From Nocardioides conyzicola (lineage in GTDB: Bacteria; Actinomycetota; Actinomycetes; Propionibacteriales; Nocardioidaceae): 64,000 nucleotides of DNA. Positions 32,775-42,351 of the stretch are shown one piece after another (positions within the stretch are counted from its first letter, which is position 1; every line of letters starts with the position of its first letter). A program made the translations under genes and the position numbers. The stretch is from NCBI RefSeq assembly GCF_039543825.1, contig NZ_BAABKM010000001.1, forward strand, positions 62,001 to 126,000. The letters run 5' to 3'. The notes below the pieces were generated by a model. That model was not told where the DNA came from. It worked only from the letters and a program-made list of their open reading frames with translations, and made no database searches.

Positions 32775-33606
32775 CCCCGACCTCGACCCCGCCTTCGTCT
32801 TCGAGTTCGAGGCGTACGACGACCTCGACGAGGGCCAGCGCTGGTCCACCTGGCTGAGCGTCGAGCCGCTCTGCCGCGGCCCGCAGCCACGACCCGACTG
32901 GGTCGTCACCTCCCAGGCCGCGGTCGACACCGACCTCGGCATCCTCAAGACCGGCAAGGAGGCCGACGCGTTCCTCCTCGAGCGCGCGGTCCCCGGCTCC
33001 GACGCCGTCGGCGACTCCGTGGTGCTGGTCGCCAAGCGCTACCGCAGCACCGAGCACCGCACCTTCCACCGGGCCGCGACCTACACCGAGGGCCGCAGCG
33101 TGAAGCGCTCCCGCGACGAGCGGGCGCTGAAGCGCAAGAGCACCTGGGGCAAGATCGTCGCCGCCGGCGAGTGGGCCGTCTCCGAGTGGGACGCGCTCAA
33201 GCGGTGCTGGGAGCTCGGTCTCCCCGTCCCCTACCCCGTGCAGATCGACGGCACCGAGATCCTGATGGAGTGGATCACCTACGACGGGGAGACCGCCCCG
33301 CGGCTGGCCCAGACCCGCCCGGAGCCGGCGCTGCTGGCGTCGTACTTCGACCAGCTCCGCGACGCACTGGCGCTGATGGTGCAGCACGGGATCGTCCACG
33401 GCGACCTGTCGGCCTACAACATCCTGGCGGCGGGCGACCGTCTGGTGATCATCGACCTGCCACAGGTGGTCGACCTGGTCGGCAACCCGGCCGGCATGGA
33501 CTTCCTGCTGCGCGACTGCACCAACGTCTGCACCTGGTTCCAGACGCGCGGGCTCGATGTCGATCCCGGCGAGCTCTTCGGGGAGCTGATCGCGCACGCG
33601 TTCTAG
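32743..33606 (+). CDS. RIO-type atypical serine/threonine protein kinase
   Basis: A 287-residue RIO1-like kinase. The nucleotide-binding segment ILKTGKEADAFLL precedes VVLVAKRYR (Lys for ATP), the catalytic loop is HGDLSAYNILAAG and the metal-binding motif is LVIIDLPQ. In archaea and eukaryotes these kinases work in ribosome assembly; bacterial actinobacterial members are little studied. A small frame with a stronger ribosome binding site overlaps its start. The LOG-like gene follows after 9 bases and is probably cotranscribed. Confidence 0.87.
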   Translation: MTHDAPPPFTDPDLDPAFVFEFEAYDDLDEGQRWSTWLSVEPLCRGPQPRPDWVVTSQAAVDTDLGILKTGKEADAFLLERAVPGSDAVGDSVVLVAKRYRSTEHRTFHRAATYTEGRSVKRSRDERALKRKSTWGKIVAAGEWAVSEWDALKRCWELGLPVPYPVQIDGTEILMEWITYDGETAPRLAQTRPEPALLASYFDQLRDALALMVQHGIVHGDLSAYNILAAGDRLVIIDLPQVVDLVGNPAGMDFLLRDCTNVCTWFQTRGLDVDPGELFGELIAHAF

Positions 33607-33615
33607 GGTGCGACT

Positions 33616-34536
33616 GTGAAGAAGAGCGTGGTGCGCGGTGAGCCGGCAGCGATCGTCGGGCGGCTCGAGGAGTGGATGGCCGAGCACCCGGGTGTCCCGG
33701 TCGACACCGCGCGCACCTCGCTCTACACGGCGGCCGAGCTCTACGACACCGCGACGTACGACGCGTCGCTCGACGCCCGTGCCTACGCGTGGTCGCAGGA
33801 GCCGCGGACGAGGGAGGCGGCGCTCGCCCGGGCGCTGCACGACCACGCCATCGACCTCGCGCTCGCGGACTGGACCGCCGGACGCCACCTGGTCGGGGTG
33901 ATGGGAGGTCACCGGCTCGAGCGCGGACAACCGGCGTACGCCGAGGCCGCCCGGCTCGGTGCGGCGCTCGGTGCCGGCCTCGTCGTCGCCAGCGGAGGCG
34001 GGCCGGGCGCGATGGAGGCGGCCAACCTCGGCGGCCGTCTCGCCGAGCAGCCCGACGACCTCGACGCCGCGCTCGCGCTGCTGGCCGAGGTGCCGTCGTA
34101 CCATCCGACCGTCGAGGCCTGGGTCCACCGGGCGTTCGACGTGCTGGCCCGGTTCCCCGGCGGCGCGGACACCCTGGGGATCCCGACCTGGTACTACGGC
34201 CACGAGCCGCCGAACGTCTTCGCCACCGCGATCGCGAAGTACTTCCGCAACTCCACCCGGGAGGCCACGCTGCTCGAGGTGTGCGACGCCGGGATCGTCT
34301 TCCTCCCGGGCCTCGGCGGCACCGTGCAGGAGATCTTCCAGGACGCGTGCGAGAACTACTACGCCACCGAGGAGTCGGTGGCGCCCATGGTGCTGGTGGG
34401 CACGGCGTACTGGACCGAGGAGCTGCCGGCCTGGCCGCTGCTGCGCTCCGTCGCCCGCGGCCGGCCGATGGAGCGGCACGTGCACCTGGTCGACGGGGTC
34501 GACGACGCTGTGAACCTCATTGTTTCGAGGACGTGA
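33616..34536 (+). CDS. LOG/TIGR00725-like Rossmann-fold nucleotide-binding protein
   Basis: A 306-residue protein with the lysine decarboxylase-like (LOG) Rossmann fold: VASGGGPGAMEAANLGGRLA carries the phosphate-binding loop and LPGLGGTVQEIF the usual PGGxGTxxE element. Relatives are cytokinin-activating phosphoribohydrolases or unassigned nucleotide-binding proteins; this one is long for LOG (about 190 residues) and has an extra N-terminal helical region of about 90 residues. The start is GTG. It follows the RIO kinase gene by 9 bases. Confidence 0.75.
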   Translation: MKKSVVRGEPAAIVGRLEEWMAEHPGVPVDTARTSLYTAAELYDTATYDASLDARAYAWSQEPRTREAALARALHDHAIDLALADWTAGRHLVGVMGGHRLERGQPAYAEAARLGAALGAGLVVASGGGPGAMEAANLGGRLAEQPDDLDAALALLAEVPSYHPTVEAWVHRAFDVLARFPGGADTLGIPTWYYGHEPPNVFATAIAKYFRNSTREATLLEVCDAGIVFLPGLGGTVQEIFQDACENYYATEESVAPMVLVGTAYWTEELPAWPLLRSVARGRPMERHVHLVDGVDDAVNLIVSRT

Positions 34537-34551
34537 ACGACGGACGGCGCC

Positions 34552-34557
34552 TAGATT
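34552..34557 (+). promoter_or_regulatory. -10 element of the metallophosphoesterase gene (leaderless)
   Basis: TAGATT fits TAnnnT and lies seven bases before the GTG at 34565, so the transcript may begin at the start codon; no Shine-Dalgarno is present. Confidence 0.45.
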
Positions 34558-34564
34558 GACGCGG

Positions 34565-36178
34565 GTGCAGATCTCTCGTCGTGACCTCATCCGTTCCACC
34601 GCCGCCGTCGGCGCCGTCACCGCCCTCGGTGGGCTCGGACTGGCCGACGCCGCCGTCGCCGGCACCGGGCCCGTAGCCCGGGCGACGACCCGCACCACGA
34701 CCCTCGACAAGGGCCCGGCCGGGGCCGGCGGCTGGCGTCCCGTCGTCACGAGGGCCGGCGAGGGGTACGCCGTGCGCGGCGGGCTGGGCGCCAAGGCGCG
34801 GGGCGGCCGGGCCCGGCGCCGCAAGTCGCTCCTGGCGTTCGCGCAGATCAGCGACGTGCACATCATGGACTGCCAGTCCCCCGTCCGGTCCGAGTACGGC
34901 GAGAACTTCAGCCCGAGCGCCTACCGCCCCCAGGAGATCCTGAGCGCCCACGTCGCCGACGCGATGGTCCGCCGGATCAACGCCGTGCGCCGTGGTCCGG
35001 CGACGGGCAGCAAGCTCGCGTTCACGATCCAGACCGGCGACAACTCCGACACCGGTCAGTACAACGAGCTGCGCTGGAACATCGACGTCCTCGACGGCGG
35101 CACGCTGAGGGTCGACTCCGGCGACCTCACCAGGTACGAGGGGGTCATGGACCAGGACCCGACGTACTACGACACCGTGTTCTGGCACCCGGACGGCACC
35201 CCGGACGGCAAGGCCGACGACGACGCCCGGGCGGTGTACGGCTTCCCCGTGGTCGACGGCCTCCTCGACGCGGCCCGCCAGCCGTTTAGCGCCGCCGGGC
35301 TGCAGATGCCGTGGTACGCCGTCATGGGCAACCATGACGGCCTGGTCCAGGGGAACTTCCCGCACACCCCCGCCGACAACGCGCGCGCGATCGGCACGGC
35401 CAAGAAGGTCACGGGCGGCGCCACCCGGACCGTCACCGCCGACCCCGACCGCCGGCTGCTCGACAAGGCGGAGTGGGTCGACGAGCACTTCGTCACGACC
35501 GGTACGCCGGACGGCCACGGCTTCACCAAGGAGAACAAGGCCAAGAAGACGGCGTACTACTACTTCGACCGGGGGCCGAAGGGCGTGGTGCGGTCCGTCG
35601 TCCTGGACACGGTCGCCCCGTCGGGTGACCAGGGCGCGATGGACAGCAAGCAGTTCAGCTGGCTGCTGCGCCTGCTCGACCGGAGCAAGAACAAGCTCGT
35701 GGTGCTGTACAGCCACCACCCGCTGCAGTCGTTCACCGACGAGAACATCGCCACGATGATCCGTCAGGAGCTGACCAGCCGCCCCCAGGTGATCGCGTGG
35801 GTCAACGGCCACACGCACCGCAACCAGATCTGGGCCTACCCCCGGAAGAAGAAGGGCAAGGTGGTGGGCGGGTTCTGGGAGATCAACACGGCCTCGCACA
35901 TCGACTGGCCGCAGCAGGCCCGCCTGATCGAGATCGCCAACAACAAGGACGGCACGCTGTCGATCTTCACCACGATGATCGACCACGAGGGCCCGACGCA
36001 GTTCAACGGCGACCTGACCAGCCCGATCCAGCTCGCGGGCCTGTCCCGCCTGCTGTCCGCCAACGACTGGCAGGAGCGCGAGGAGCACCGCCGCGGCAAG
36101 CGCACCGACCGCAACGTGGAGCTGCTGCTCCCCGCCCCGGCCTTCCTCTGGAAGAAGAAGAAGAAGAAGAAGAAGTAG
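34565..36178 (+). CDS. Tat-exported metallophosphoesterase with a poly-lysine C-terminus
   Basis: A 537-residue calcineurin-like phosphoesterase. A twin-arginine signal (ISRRDLIRSTAAVGAV) starts at residue 3. Metal-site motifs occur in order: ISDVHIMD, QTGDNSD, MGNHDG, YSHHPLQ and NGHTHRN. The substrate is unknown (phosphoesters of nucleotides or phospholipids are possible). The protein ends in WKKKKKKKK, encoded by eight tandem AAG codons. GTG 34565 was chosen because the signal peptide begins there and TAGATT lies seven bases before; an ATG at 34520 is possible but places the motif too far in. Confidence 0.83.
   Translation: MQISRRDLIRSTAAVGAVTALGGLGLADAAVAGTGPVARATTRTTTLDKGPAGAGGWRPVVTRAGEGYAVRGGLGAKARGGRARRRKSLLAFAQISDVHIMDCQSPVRSEYGENFSPSAYRPQEILSAHVADAMVRRINAVRRGPATGSKLAFTIQTGDNSDTGQYNELRWNIDVLDGGTLRVDSGDLTRYEGVMDQDPTYYDTVFWHPDGTPDGKADDDARAVYGFPVVDGLLDAARQPFSAAGLQMPWYAVMGNHDGLVQGNFPHTPADNARAIGTAKKVTGGATRTVTADPDRRLLDKAEWVDEHFVTTGTPDGHGFTKENKAKKTAYYYFDRGPKGVVRSVVLDTVAPSGDQGAMDSKQFSWLLRLLDRSKNKLVVLYSHHPLQSFTDENIATMIRQELTSRPQVIAWVNGHTHRNQIWAYPRKKKGKVVGGFWEINTASHIDWPQQARLIEIANNKDGTLSIFTTMIDHEGPTQFNGDLTSPIQLAGLSRLLSANDWQEREEHRRGKRTDRNVELLLPAPAFLWKKKKKKKK
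36152..36175 (+). repeat. (AAG)8 trinucleotide tract
   Basis: Eight consecutive AAG codons just before the TAG stop of the phosphoesterase gene. Changes in copy number would only lengthen or shorten the Lys tail. Confidence 0.95.
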
Positions 36179-36185
36179 GTCGGGT

Positions 36186-36204
36186 CCGGTCCCTCGGGGA
36201 CCGG
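36186..36204. terminator. Bidirectional stem-loop between the phosphoesterase gene and rlmN
   Basis: CCGGTCCC (36186-36193) and GGGACCGG (36197-36204) form a perfect 8-bp stem with a three-base loop in the gap between two convergent stops. No T-run is seen. Confidence 0.6.
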
Positions 36205-37329
36205 TCAGGACTCGGTCGCGGCGAGCTGGCCGCAGGCGCCGTCGATCTCGCGACCGCGGGTGTCGCGGACGGTGGTCGAGATGCCCTTAGCCTCGAGCCG
36301 GCGCACGAACTCACGCTCGTCGGCCGGGTCGGAGGCGGTCCACTTCGACCCCGGCGTCGGGTTGAGCGGGATCAGGTTGACGTGCACCCAGCCCCAGTCG
36401 CCCCGCGCCTGCAGGACGTCGGCGAGCAGGTCCGCACGCCACGCCTGGTCGTTGATGCCGCGCATCATGGCGTACTCGATCGAGACGCGGCGCTTGGTGA
36501 CCTTCGCGTAGTTCCAGGCGGCGTCGACGGTCTCGTCGACGGAGTAGCGGGTGTTGATCGGCACCAGCTCGTTGCGCAGCTCGTCGTCCGGAGCGTGCAG
36601 GCTGAGTGCCAGCGTGACCGGGATGCCCTCCTCGGCCAGCTGCAGCATCCGCGGCACCAGGCCGACCGTCGACACGGTGATCCCGCGCGCGCTCATGCCG
36701 AGGCCGTCGGGCGTCGGGTCGGTGAGCCGCCGGACGGTGCCGATGACGGCCTTGTAGTTGGCCATCGGCTCGCCCATGCCCATGAACACGACGTTGGAGA
36801 CGCGTCCCGGTCCCCCGGGCACCTCACCCCGCGCCAGCGAGCGGGCGCCGGCGACGACCTGCTCGACGATCTCGGCGGTGGACATGTTGCGCTCGAGGCC
36901 GCCCTGGCCGGTGGCGCAGAACGGGCAGGCCATGCCGCAGCCGGCCTGGCTCGAGACGCAGACCGTGGCGCGATCGGGGTAGCGCATCAGCACCGACTCG
37001 ACGAGCGCGCCGTCGAACAGCTTCCAGAGCGTCTTGCGCGTCGTGCCGCGATCCGCCTCCATGGTGCGCAGCGGCGTCATCAGGCTGGGCAGCAGGCCGG
37101 CGACCAGCTCGTCGCGCTGGCTTGCCGGCAGGTCGGTCATCTCGGCCGGGTCGTCGACCAGGCGCGCGAAGTAGTGGGTGGAGAGCTGCTTGGCGCGGAA
37201 GCCCGGCAGGCCCAGCTCCTTGAGCCGCTCGACCCGTTCGTCGGGGGTGAGGTCGGCGAGGTGCGGCGGCGGCTTCTTGCGGCCACGCGGCTCGTCGAAG
37301 ACGAGGGGAAGGGGGGTGCGCTCGGACAT
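36205..37329 (-). CDS. rlmN: 23S rRNA / tRNA adenine C2-methyltransferase RlmN
   Basis: A 374-residue radical-SAM methyltransferase. The 4Fe-4S motif is CGMACPFC; the SAM and substrate segments [18 protein letters not shown] and [17 protein letters not shown] are present, and the C-terminal GACGQLA holds the catalytic methyl-carrying Cys. It methylates C2 of A2503 in 23S rRNA and A37 in some tRNAs. It lies next to the cdsA-frr-pyrH group as in many actinobacteria. Confidence 0.93.
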   Translation of the reverse strand: MSERTPLPLVFDEPRGRKKPPPHLADLTPDERVERLKELGLPGFRAKQLSTHYFARLVDDPAEMTDLPASQRDELVAGLLPSLMTPLRTMEADRGTTRKTLWKLFDGALVESVLMRYPDRATVCVSSQAGCGMACPFCATGQGGLERNMSTAEIVEQVVAGARSLARGEVPGGPGRVSNVVFMGMGEPMANYKAVIGTVRRLTDPTPDGLGMSARGITVSTVGLVPRMLQLAEEGIPVTLALSLHAPDDELRNELVPINTRYSVDETVDAAWNYAKVTKRRVSIEYAMMRGINDQAWRADLLADVLQARGDWGWVHVNLIPLNPTPGSKWTASDPADEREFVRRLEAKGISTTVRDTRGREIDGACGQLAATES

Positions 37330-37384
37330 CTGGACGATTCTCCCACCCCGCCCGCGCCGGACGCGATTCTTGGGCAGGCTCGGC

Positions 37385-37750
37385 TCAGGCCTCGCGGGTG
37401 ATCATGTACCAGAGCACGAGCGCGGCGACGCCGCCGACGACCAGCGCCGTGGCGACCATCCCGATCAACATGTAGATGCCGAAGCGTCGCGAGCGCGGCG
37501 CGATGACCAGGCCGATCGGCACCGCCAGCGTCACCAGCACGAACGGGAACAGCTGCTCGGCCGTGTCGTCGTCGACCAGGACGTGCAGCAGCGCGATGAA
37601 CGCGCCGGGCACCAGGACCACGAACGCCAGCCCGGTGAAGAACCCGGTGAGCGACACGAAGGTCGGGTGGTCGCGGTGCCACCAGTCCGGCTGCCGCTCC
37701 GGGGCCGGCTCGCTCGGACCGGTGGGGTCGGTCTCCTGCTCGGTCGTCAT
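37385..37750 (-). CDS. Small membrane protein with about three helices
   Basis: A 121-residue protein I do not recognise by family. The first 28 residues are polar and acidic ([20 protein letters not shown]). Three hydrophobic segments follow (about 34-56, 68-84 and 92-115), the last ending in MITREA. It sits between rlmN and cdsA in the same orientation but with gaps of 55 and 68 bases, so it may form its own transcript. Confidence 0.65.
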   Translation of the reverse strand: MTTEQETDPTGPSEPAPERQPDWWHRDHPTFVSLTGFFTGLAFVVLVPGAFIALLHVLVDDDTAEQLFPFVLVTLAVPIGLVIAPRSRRFGIYMLIGMVATALVVGGVAALVLWYMITREA

Positions 37751-37818
37751 CGCCTCGATGCTAGACGGGTCGTCCGCCGTACCACCGTCTATGGGCGCGT
37801 GTCAGGCGGACGACTCGG

Positions 37819-38691
37819 TCACGTGAAGACCGCGTAGTGGAGCAGCAGCCAGATCGGCGCGACCGTCGCGAGCAGGGAGTCGAGCCGGTCCATCAGGCCG
37901 CCGTGGCCGGGGATCACCTGGCTCATGTCCTTGATGCCCAGGTCGCGCTTGATCACCGACTCGCACAGGTCGCCGAGCGTGGCCATCACGACCGCGATCA
38001 GGCCCAGCGCGAGGCCGACCCACCAGTCGCCGTCGAGCAGGTAGACGACCAGCGCCCAGCCGGCCACGAGGCAGAAGACGACCGACCCGGCGAAGCCCTC
38101 CCAGGACTTCTTCGGCGAGATGACCGGGGCCATCGGGTGCTTGCCGAACAGCACCCCGGCGACGTACCCCCCGGTGTCGGAGGCGACGGTGATCGCGATG
38201 AACGCGATGATGCCCTGCACGCCCGGGTCGTCGAGGCCGTGGGCGTTGACGCCGCCGCCCTCCGCGAGCAGGAGCGCGACGAACGAGCCGAGGAACGGCA
38301 CGTAGATCAGGCTGAAGACGGAGGCCGTGGCGTTCTGGACGTAGCCGTCGATCCCCCGGCGCAGCAGCCAGAGCATCGTCATCAGGGCGGCGACGGCCGT
38401 GGCGGTCACCAGCGCCGGAGCGCCCCAGAAGTACGCGACGACGACCATGACGACGCCACCGAGCATCAGCGGCTGCTCGGGCAGGTCGATGCCCTTGGCG
38501 CCGAAGCCGCGCTGCAGCTCCCAGATCGCGACCACGACCGCGATGGCGACGATCACCATGAACGCCGTCTTCCAGAAGAGCAGCGACAGCAGGATCGCGG
38601 CCACCAGGACGAAGGCGGAGGTGAGGGCGGCGGGAAGGTCCCGGCCGGCGCGACCGTGGTCCTTGATCGCCGGCGTGGTGGTATCGCTCAT
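37819..38691 (-). CDS. cdsA: Phosphatidate cytidylyltransferase CdsA
   Basis: A 290-residue integral-membrane enzyme with about eight helices that makes CDP-diacylglycerol from phosphatidate and CTP for phospholipid synthesis. The family signature spans CESVIKRDLGIKDMSQVIPG, HGGLMDRLDS near the C-terminus, with the metal-binding Asp residues. It follows frr by 15 bases, so pyrH-frr-cdsA is one operon. Confidence 0.93.
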   Translation of the reverse strand: MSDTTTPAIKDHGRAGRDLPAALTSAFVLVAAILLSLLFWKTAFMVIVAIAVVVAIWELQRGFGAKGIDLPEQPLMLGGVVMVVVAYFWGAPALVTATAVAALMTMLWLLRRGIDGYVQNATASVFSLIYVPFLGSFVALLLAEGGGVNAHGLDDPGVQGIIAFIAITVASDTGGYVAGVLFGKHPMAPVISPKKSWEGFAGSVVFCLVAGWALVVYLLDGDWWVGLALGLIAVVMATLGDLCESVIKRDLGIKDMSQVIPGHGGLMDRLDSLLATVAPIWLLLHYAVFT

Positions 38692-38706
38692 CAGTTGCCG
38701 ATCCGC

Positions 38707-39264
38707 TCAGACCTCGAGCAGCTCGGCCTCCTTGCTCTTGAGCAGCTCGTCGATGGCGTCGGTGTGCTTCTTGGTGATGCCGTCGAGCCGCTTCTCGGCG
38801 CCGGTGACGTCGTCCTTGCCGACCTCGCCGTCCTTCTCGAGCTTCTCCAGGCCCTGCTTGGCCGTACGACGCAGGTTGCGCACGGCGACCCGGCCGTCCT
38901 CGGCCTTGGCCCGGGCGACCTTGACGTACTCCTTGCGGCGGTCCTCGGTCAGCTCCGGGAAGTTGCAGCGCAGCACCTTGCCGTCGTTGGACGGGTTGAC
39001 GCCGAGGTCGGAGTCGCGGATGGCCCGCTCGATGTTGCCCATCGCGCCCACGTCGTACGGCTGGATCAGGATGATCCGCGCCTCGGGGGCGGTGAAGGAC
39101 GCGAGCTGCTGCAGCGGGGTCGGGGTGCCGTAGTAGTCGACCATGATCTTGCTGAACATGCTGGGCTGCGCCCGACCGGCCCGGATCGCCGAGAACTCCT
39201 CGCGCGTCGACTCGACCGACTTGGCCATCTTGCCGTCGGCCTCGTTGAGGATGTCGTTGATCAC
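38707..39264 (-). CDS. frr: Ribosome recycling factor
   Basis: A 185-residue RRF of normal length. The opening MINDILNEADGKMAKSVEST, the internal RAGRAQPSMFSKIMVDYYGT and the C-terminal KKHTDAIDELLKSKEAELLE are all typical; the last part forms the three-helix bundle with the first. It releases post-termination ribosomes with EF-G. It follows pyrH by 27 bases. Confidence 0.95.
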   Translation of the reverse strand: MINDILNEADGKMAKSVESTREEFSAIRAGRAQPSMFSKIMVDYYGTPTPLQQLASFTAPEARIILIQPYDVGAMGNIERAIRDSDLGVNPSNDGKVLRCNFPELTEDRRKEYVKVARAKAEDGRVAVRNLRRTAKQGLEKLEKDGEVGKDDVTGAEKRLDGITKKHTDAIDELLKSKEAELLEV

Positions 39265-39291
39265 CGCTGCTCCTTCAATGTCGTGGTGCTG

Positions 39292-40005
39292 TCAGCCTGC
39301 GCTGACGAGCGTGCCGATCTTCTCACCCTGGACGACGCGCAGGATGTTGCCCTCGGGCTCCATCCCGAAGACGACCATGGGCAGCTTGTTCTCGCCGCAG
39401 AGGGCGAAGGCCGTCTGGTCCATGATCCGCAGGCCCTGGGCGATCGCCTCGGCGTACGTCAGCTCGTCGTACTTGGTGGCCGTCGGGTCGAGCTTGGGGT
39501 CGGCGCTGTAGACGCCGTCCACCCCGCTCTTCGCGACCAGCACGACGTCGCACTTGCTCTCGAGCGCCCGCTGGACGGCCACCGTGTCGGTGGAGAAGAA
39601 GGGCATGCCCATGCCGGCACCGAAGATGACGACCCGGCCCTTCTCCATGTGGCGGATGGCGCGACGCGGGATGTAGGGCTCGGCGACCTGGCCCATGGTG
39701 ATGGCGGTCTGGACGCGGGTCTCGACGCCCATCTTCTCCAGGAAGTCCTGGAGCGCCAGGCAGTTCATGACGATGCCGAGCATGCCCATGTAGTCGGCCC
39801 GGACCCGGTCCATGCCGCGCTGCTGGAGCTCGGCGCCGCGGAAGAAGTTGCCGCCACCGGTCACGACCGCGATCTGCACGCCCGCCTCGACGACGGCCGC
39901 GATCTCCTGCGCGACCTTCTGGACGACGTCGGGGTCGATCCCCACGTTGCCACCACCGAAGACCTCACCGGAAAGCTTGAGCAGGACTCGCTTGTAACCC
40001 GTCAC
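39292..40005 (-). CDS. pyrH: UMP kinase
   Basis: A 237-residue bacterial UMP kinase of the amino acid kinase fold that makes UDP from UMP. The N-terminal phosphate loop [13 protein letters not shown] and the later [20 protein letters not shown] and [13 protein letters not shown] match the family. Separated from tsf by a 129-bp gap with a strong stem-loop, so it probably has its own promoter. Confidence 0.95.
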   Translation of the reverse strand: MTGYKRVLLKLSGEVFGGGNVGIDPDVVQKVAQEIAAVVEAGVQIAVVTGGGNFFRGAELQQRGMDRVRADYMGMLGIVMNCLALQDFLEKMGVETRVQTAITMGQVAEPYIPRRAIRHMEKGRVVIFGAGMGMPFFSTDTVAVQRALESKCDVVLVAKSGVDGVYSADPKLDPTATKYDELTYAEAIAQGLRIMDQTAFALCGENKLPMVVFGMEPEGNILRVVQGEKIGTLVSAG

Positions 40006-40060
40006 GGGCGGCTCCTTCGGATGGCATGGGTGCCCCGGCGGCGAGGCCGGGGACGCGAGA

Positions 40061-40102
40061 AGGCCGGTCCGATGATCAGTGGTGCTGTCATCGAACCGGC
40101 CT
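40061..40102 (-). terminator. Long stem-loop between tsf and pyrH
   Basis: AGGCCGGT/ACCGGCCT (40061-40068 and 40095-40102) continue through one mismatch into CGATGA/TCATCG (40070-40075 and 40088-40093), a 15-step stem. A second hairpin (CCCCGGC/GCCGGGG, 40033-40052) follows on the minus strand. It probably ends or attenuates the rpsB-tsf transcript before pyrH. Confidence 0.65.
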
Positions 40103-40134
40103 CCTCGTCGTACGTCTGGCAGAAACCTATCCGC

Positions 40135-40947
40135 TTACGCGCCGACCTCGAAGCGGGCGAACCGCTTGAGGGTGGTGCCGGCCTCGTCCATGACGGCCTT
40201 GACGGACTTCTTGTTCTCGGTGACCGACGGCTGCTCGAGCAGCACGACGTCCTTGAAGAACCCGTTGAGGCGACCCTCGGTGATCTTGGCGATCGCCTGC
40301 TCGGGCTTGCCCTCCTCACGGGAGGTCTTCTCGGCGATGTCCCGCTCGTGCGCGACGACGTCCGCGGGGACCTCGTCGCGGGTGAGGTACTTCGGACGCA
40401 TCGCGGCGATCTGCATCGCAGCGGCGCGCGCGGCGTCGGCGTTGCCGTCGTACGCCACGAGCACGCCCACGGCGGGCGGCAGGTCGGCGGCACGCTTGTG
40501 CATGTAGGCCACGACCGGGCCGTCGAAGTAGACGTACTGGCCGAGCTCGATCTTCTCGCCGATCGAGACCGCGAGGCCGTCGACGACCTCGCCCACGGTC
40601 TGGTCACCCACGGAGACCGCACGAAGCGCGTCGACGTCGGCCGGCTTGGCCTCCGCAGCAGCGTCCGCGATCTTCTGGGCGGCGACGATGAAGTCCTCGC
40701 CCTTGGCCACGAAGTCGGTCTCGCACTTGAGCTCGACGAGCACGCCGGGGGCGTGCGCGACGAGACCGGCGGAGGCCTCGCGCTCGGCGGCGCGGTTGGC
40801 CGCCTTGGCGGCGCCCTTGACGCGGAGGATCTCGACGGCCTGGTCGAAGTCGCCGTCCGCCTCGTCGAGCGCCTTCTTGCAGTCCATCATGCCGGCGCCA
40901 GTGAGCTCACGGAGCTTCTTGACGTCGGCTGCGGAGAAGTTAGACAT
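40135..40947 (-). CDS. tsf: Translation elongation factor Ts
   Basis: A 270-residue EF-Ts, the nucleotide exchange factor of EF-Tu. The UBA-like N-terminus ([20 protein letters not shown]) and the EF-Tu contact region [12 protein letters not shown] are typical. It follows rpsB by 42 bases in the usual rpsB-tsf operon. Confidence 0.96.
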   Translation of the reverse strand: MSNFSAADVKKLRELTGAGMMDCKKALDEADGDFDQAVEILRVKGAAKAANRAAEREASAGLVAHAPGVLVELKCETDFVAKGEDFIVAAQKIADAAAEAKPADVDALRAVSVGDQTVGEVVDGLAVSIGEKIELGQYVYFDGPVVAYMHKRAADLPPAVGVLVAYDGNADAARAAAMQIAAMRPKYLTRDEVPADVVAHERDIAEKTSREEGKPEQAIAKITEGRLNGFFKDVVLLEQPSVTENKKSVKAVMDEAGTTLKRFARFEVGA

Positions 40948-40989
40948 GATCCTTCTTCCTCGAAGTATCCGAAGTGTGGTGAGTGGTGC

Positions 40990-41973
40990 TCAGGCCTGGG
41001 CGTCGGTCGTCTCGGCGGCGGCCTCGACGGGCGCCTCCGCAACGGCCTCGGTGGCCTCGGGAGCGACGGGGGCCTCGGTGACAGCCTCGGTGGCCTCGAC
41101 GGCCTCAGCGGCCTCGGAAGCGGCACCGGTCGACGCGGCGGCCGGGGTCTCCTCCGTGGCGGTGTCGCCACCGGTCGCCTCGACGGCGGCAGCCTCGGCC
41201 TCGCCACCCAGGAGCTCGCGCTCCCACTCGGGCAGCGGCTCCTCGGCGCCCACGGCCTCGGTGCCCTCGGACGCCTTGGCGCCGGAGCGGGCGATCAGGC
41301 CCTCGGCCACGGCGTCGGCGACGACGCGGGTCAGCAGGCCGACCGCGCGGATCGCGTCGTCGTTGCCCGGGATCGGGTAGTCGACCAGGTCCGGGTCGCA
41401 GTTGGAGTCCAGGATGCCGATGATCGGGATGCGCAGCTTGCGCGCCTCCTCGACGGCGAGGTGCTCCTTGTTGGTGTCGACGATCCAGACGGCGGACGGC
41501 GTCCGGCTCATCTCGCGGATACCGCCGAGGGACTTGTTGAGCTTGTCCCGCTCGCGGCGCATCTGGAGCAGCTCCTTCTTCGTGCGGCTGCTGCCGGCCA
41601 CGTCGTCGAAGTCGATCTCGTCGAGCTCCTTGAGGCGGTTGATCCGCTGGTGCACCGTCTGGAAGTTGGTGAGCATGCCACCGAGCCAGCGCTGGTTGAC
41701 GTAGGGCATCCCGACGCGGGTCGCCTGCTCGGCGATCGCCTCCTGGGCCTGCTTCTTGGTGCCGACGAACATCACGGTGCCGCCCTTGGCGACGACGTCC
41801 TTGATGAAGGCGTAGGAGCGGTCGATGTAGGCCAGCGACTGCTGCAGGTCGATGATGTAGATGCCGTTGCGCTCGGTCATGATGAAGCGCTTCATCTTGG
41901 GGTTCCAGCGACGGGTCTGGTGCCCGAAGTGGACGCCGCTCTCGAGAAGCTGGCGCATGGTGACGACTGCCAT
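40990..41973 (-). CDS. rpsB: 30S ribosomal protein S2 with a long acidic C-terminal tail
   Basis: A 327-residue S2; the core ([20 protein letters not shown] through [20 protein letters not shown]) ends near 235. The remaining about 90 residues are an Ala/Glu/Thr-rich, probably disordered tail (for example [20 protein letters not shown]), longer than in many bacteria. The ATG at 41973 has AGGAG about eight bases upstream. A 378-bp gap before it holds a structured leader. Confidence 0.95.
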   Translation of the reverse strand: MAVVTMRQLLESGVHFGHQTRRWNPKMKRFIMTERNGIYIIDLQQSLAYIDRSYAFIKDVVAKGGTVMFVGTKKQAQEAIAEQATRVGMPYVNQRWLGGMLTNFQTVHQRINRLKELDEIDFDDVAGSSRTKKELLQMRRERDKLNKSLGGIREMSRTPSAVWIVDTNKEHLAVEEARKLRIPIIGILDSNCDPDLVDYPIPGNDDAIRAVGLLTRVVADAVAEGLIARSGAKASEGTEAVGAEEPLPEWERELLGGEAEAAAVEATGGDTATEETPAAASTGAASEAAEAVEATEAVTEAPVAPEATEAVAEAPVEAAAETTDAQA

Positions 41974-42351
41974 TGAAATGTCTCCTGTGAGCGGAGCGCA
42001 CACCGTGACGCCCGTCCTTGAGCCAGGACGGACCGGAGCGTGCTCCTGTTGTGTTCTCAGTTGCTGCCTCCGGCGGGTGCCGGCGGCCCTGACGCCTGCG
42101 CGCGGCCCGATCTTCGTGAGAAGAACTGAGGGTCGCGCCCACGGGTGGTCGGGTCCTCGGAGTGCCAGGTCCCGTCGCGGTCTGCGAGCGTGCGAAGTCA
42201 ACCCTTGCGGGTTGCAGCGACCAGAGTAGTCCACGGGCGCCCGCGGGGGGAAATTGCCAGGAACCGTCCACAAGCGGCTGCCGGACACCCGTTTCCCCAG
42301 GCCGCCACGCACTCGACGCGGCCCGCCGGGATCTCGCGGCACGCTCGCCCC
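41974..42351 (-). promoter_or_regulatory. rpsB upstream region with leader hairpins (gap of 378 bp)
   Basis: This gap has no gene. Two stem-loops are seen on the side near rpsB: CCGTCC/GGACGG (42012-42017 with 42026-42031) and GGAGC-GT-GCTCC (42035-42046). A third short stem, CAACCC/GGGTTG, lies near 42200. Ribosomal protein S2 controls its own operon through leader RNA in some bacteria, so these may be regulatory. No confident -10/-35 pair was found for either strand. Confidence 0.35.

Noticed and set aside
37837-41976. A very long open frame on the plus strand over cdsA to rpsB
   Set aside because: It lies antisense to five well-known genes, is rich in Arg, His and Gly as expected of GC-rich antisense frames, and shows no family motif.
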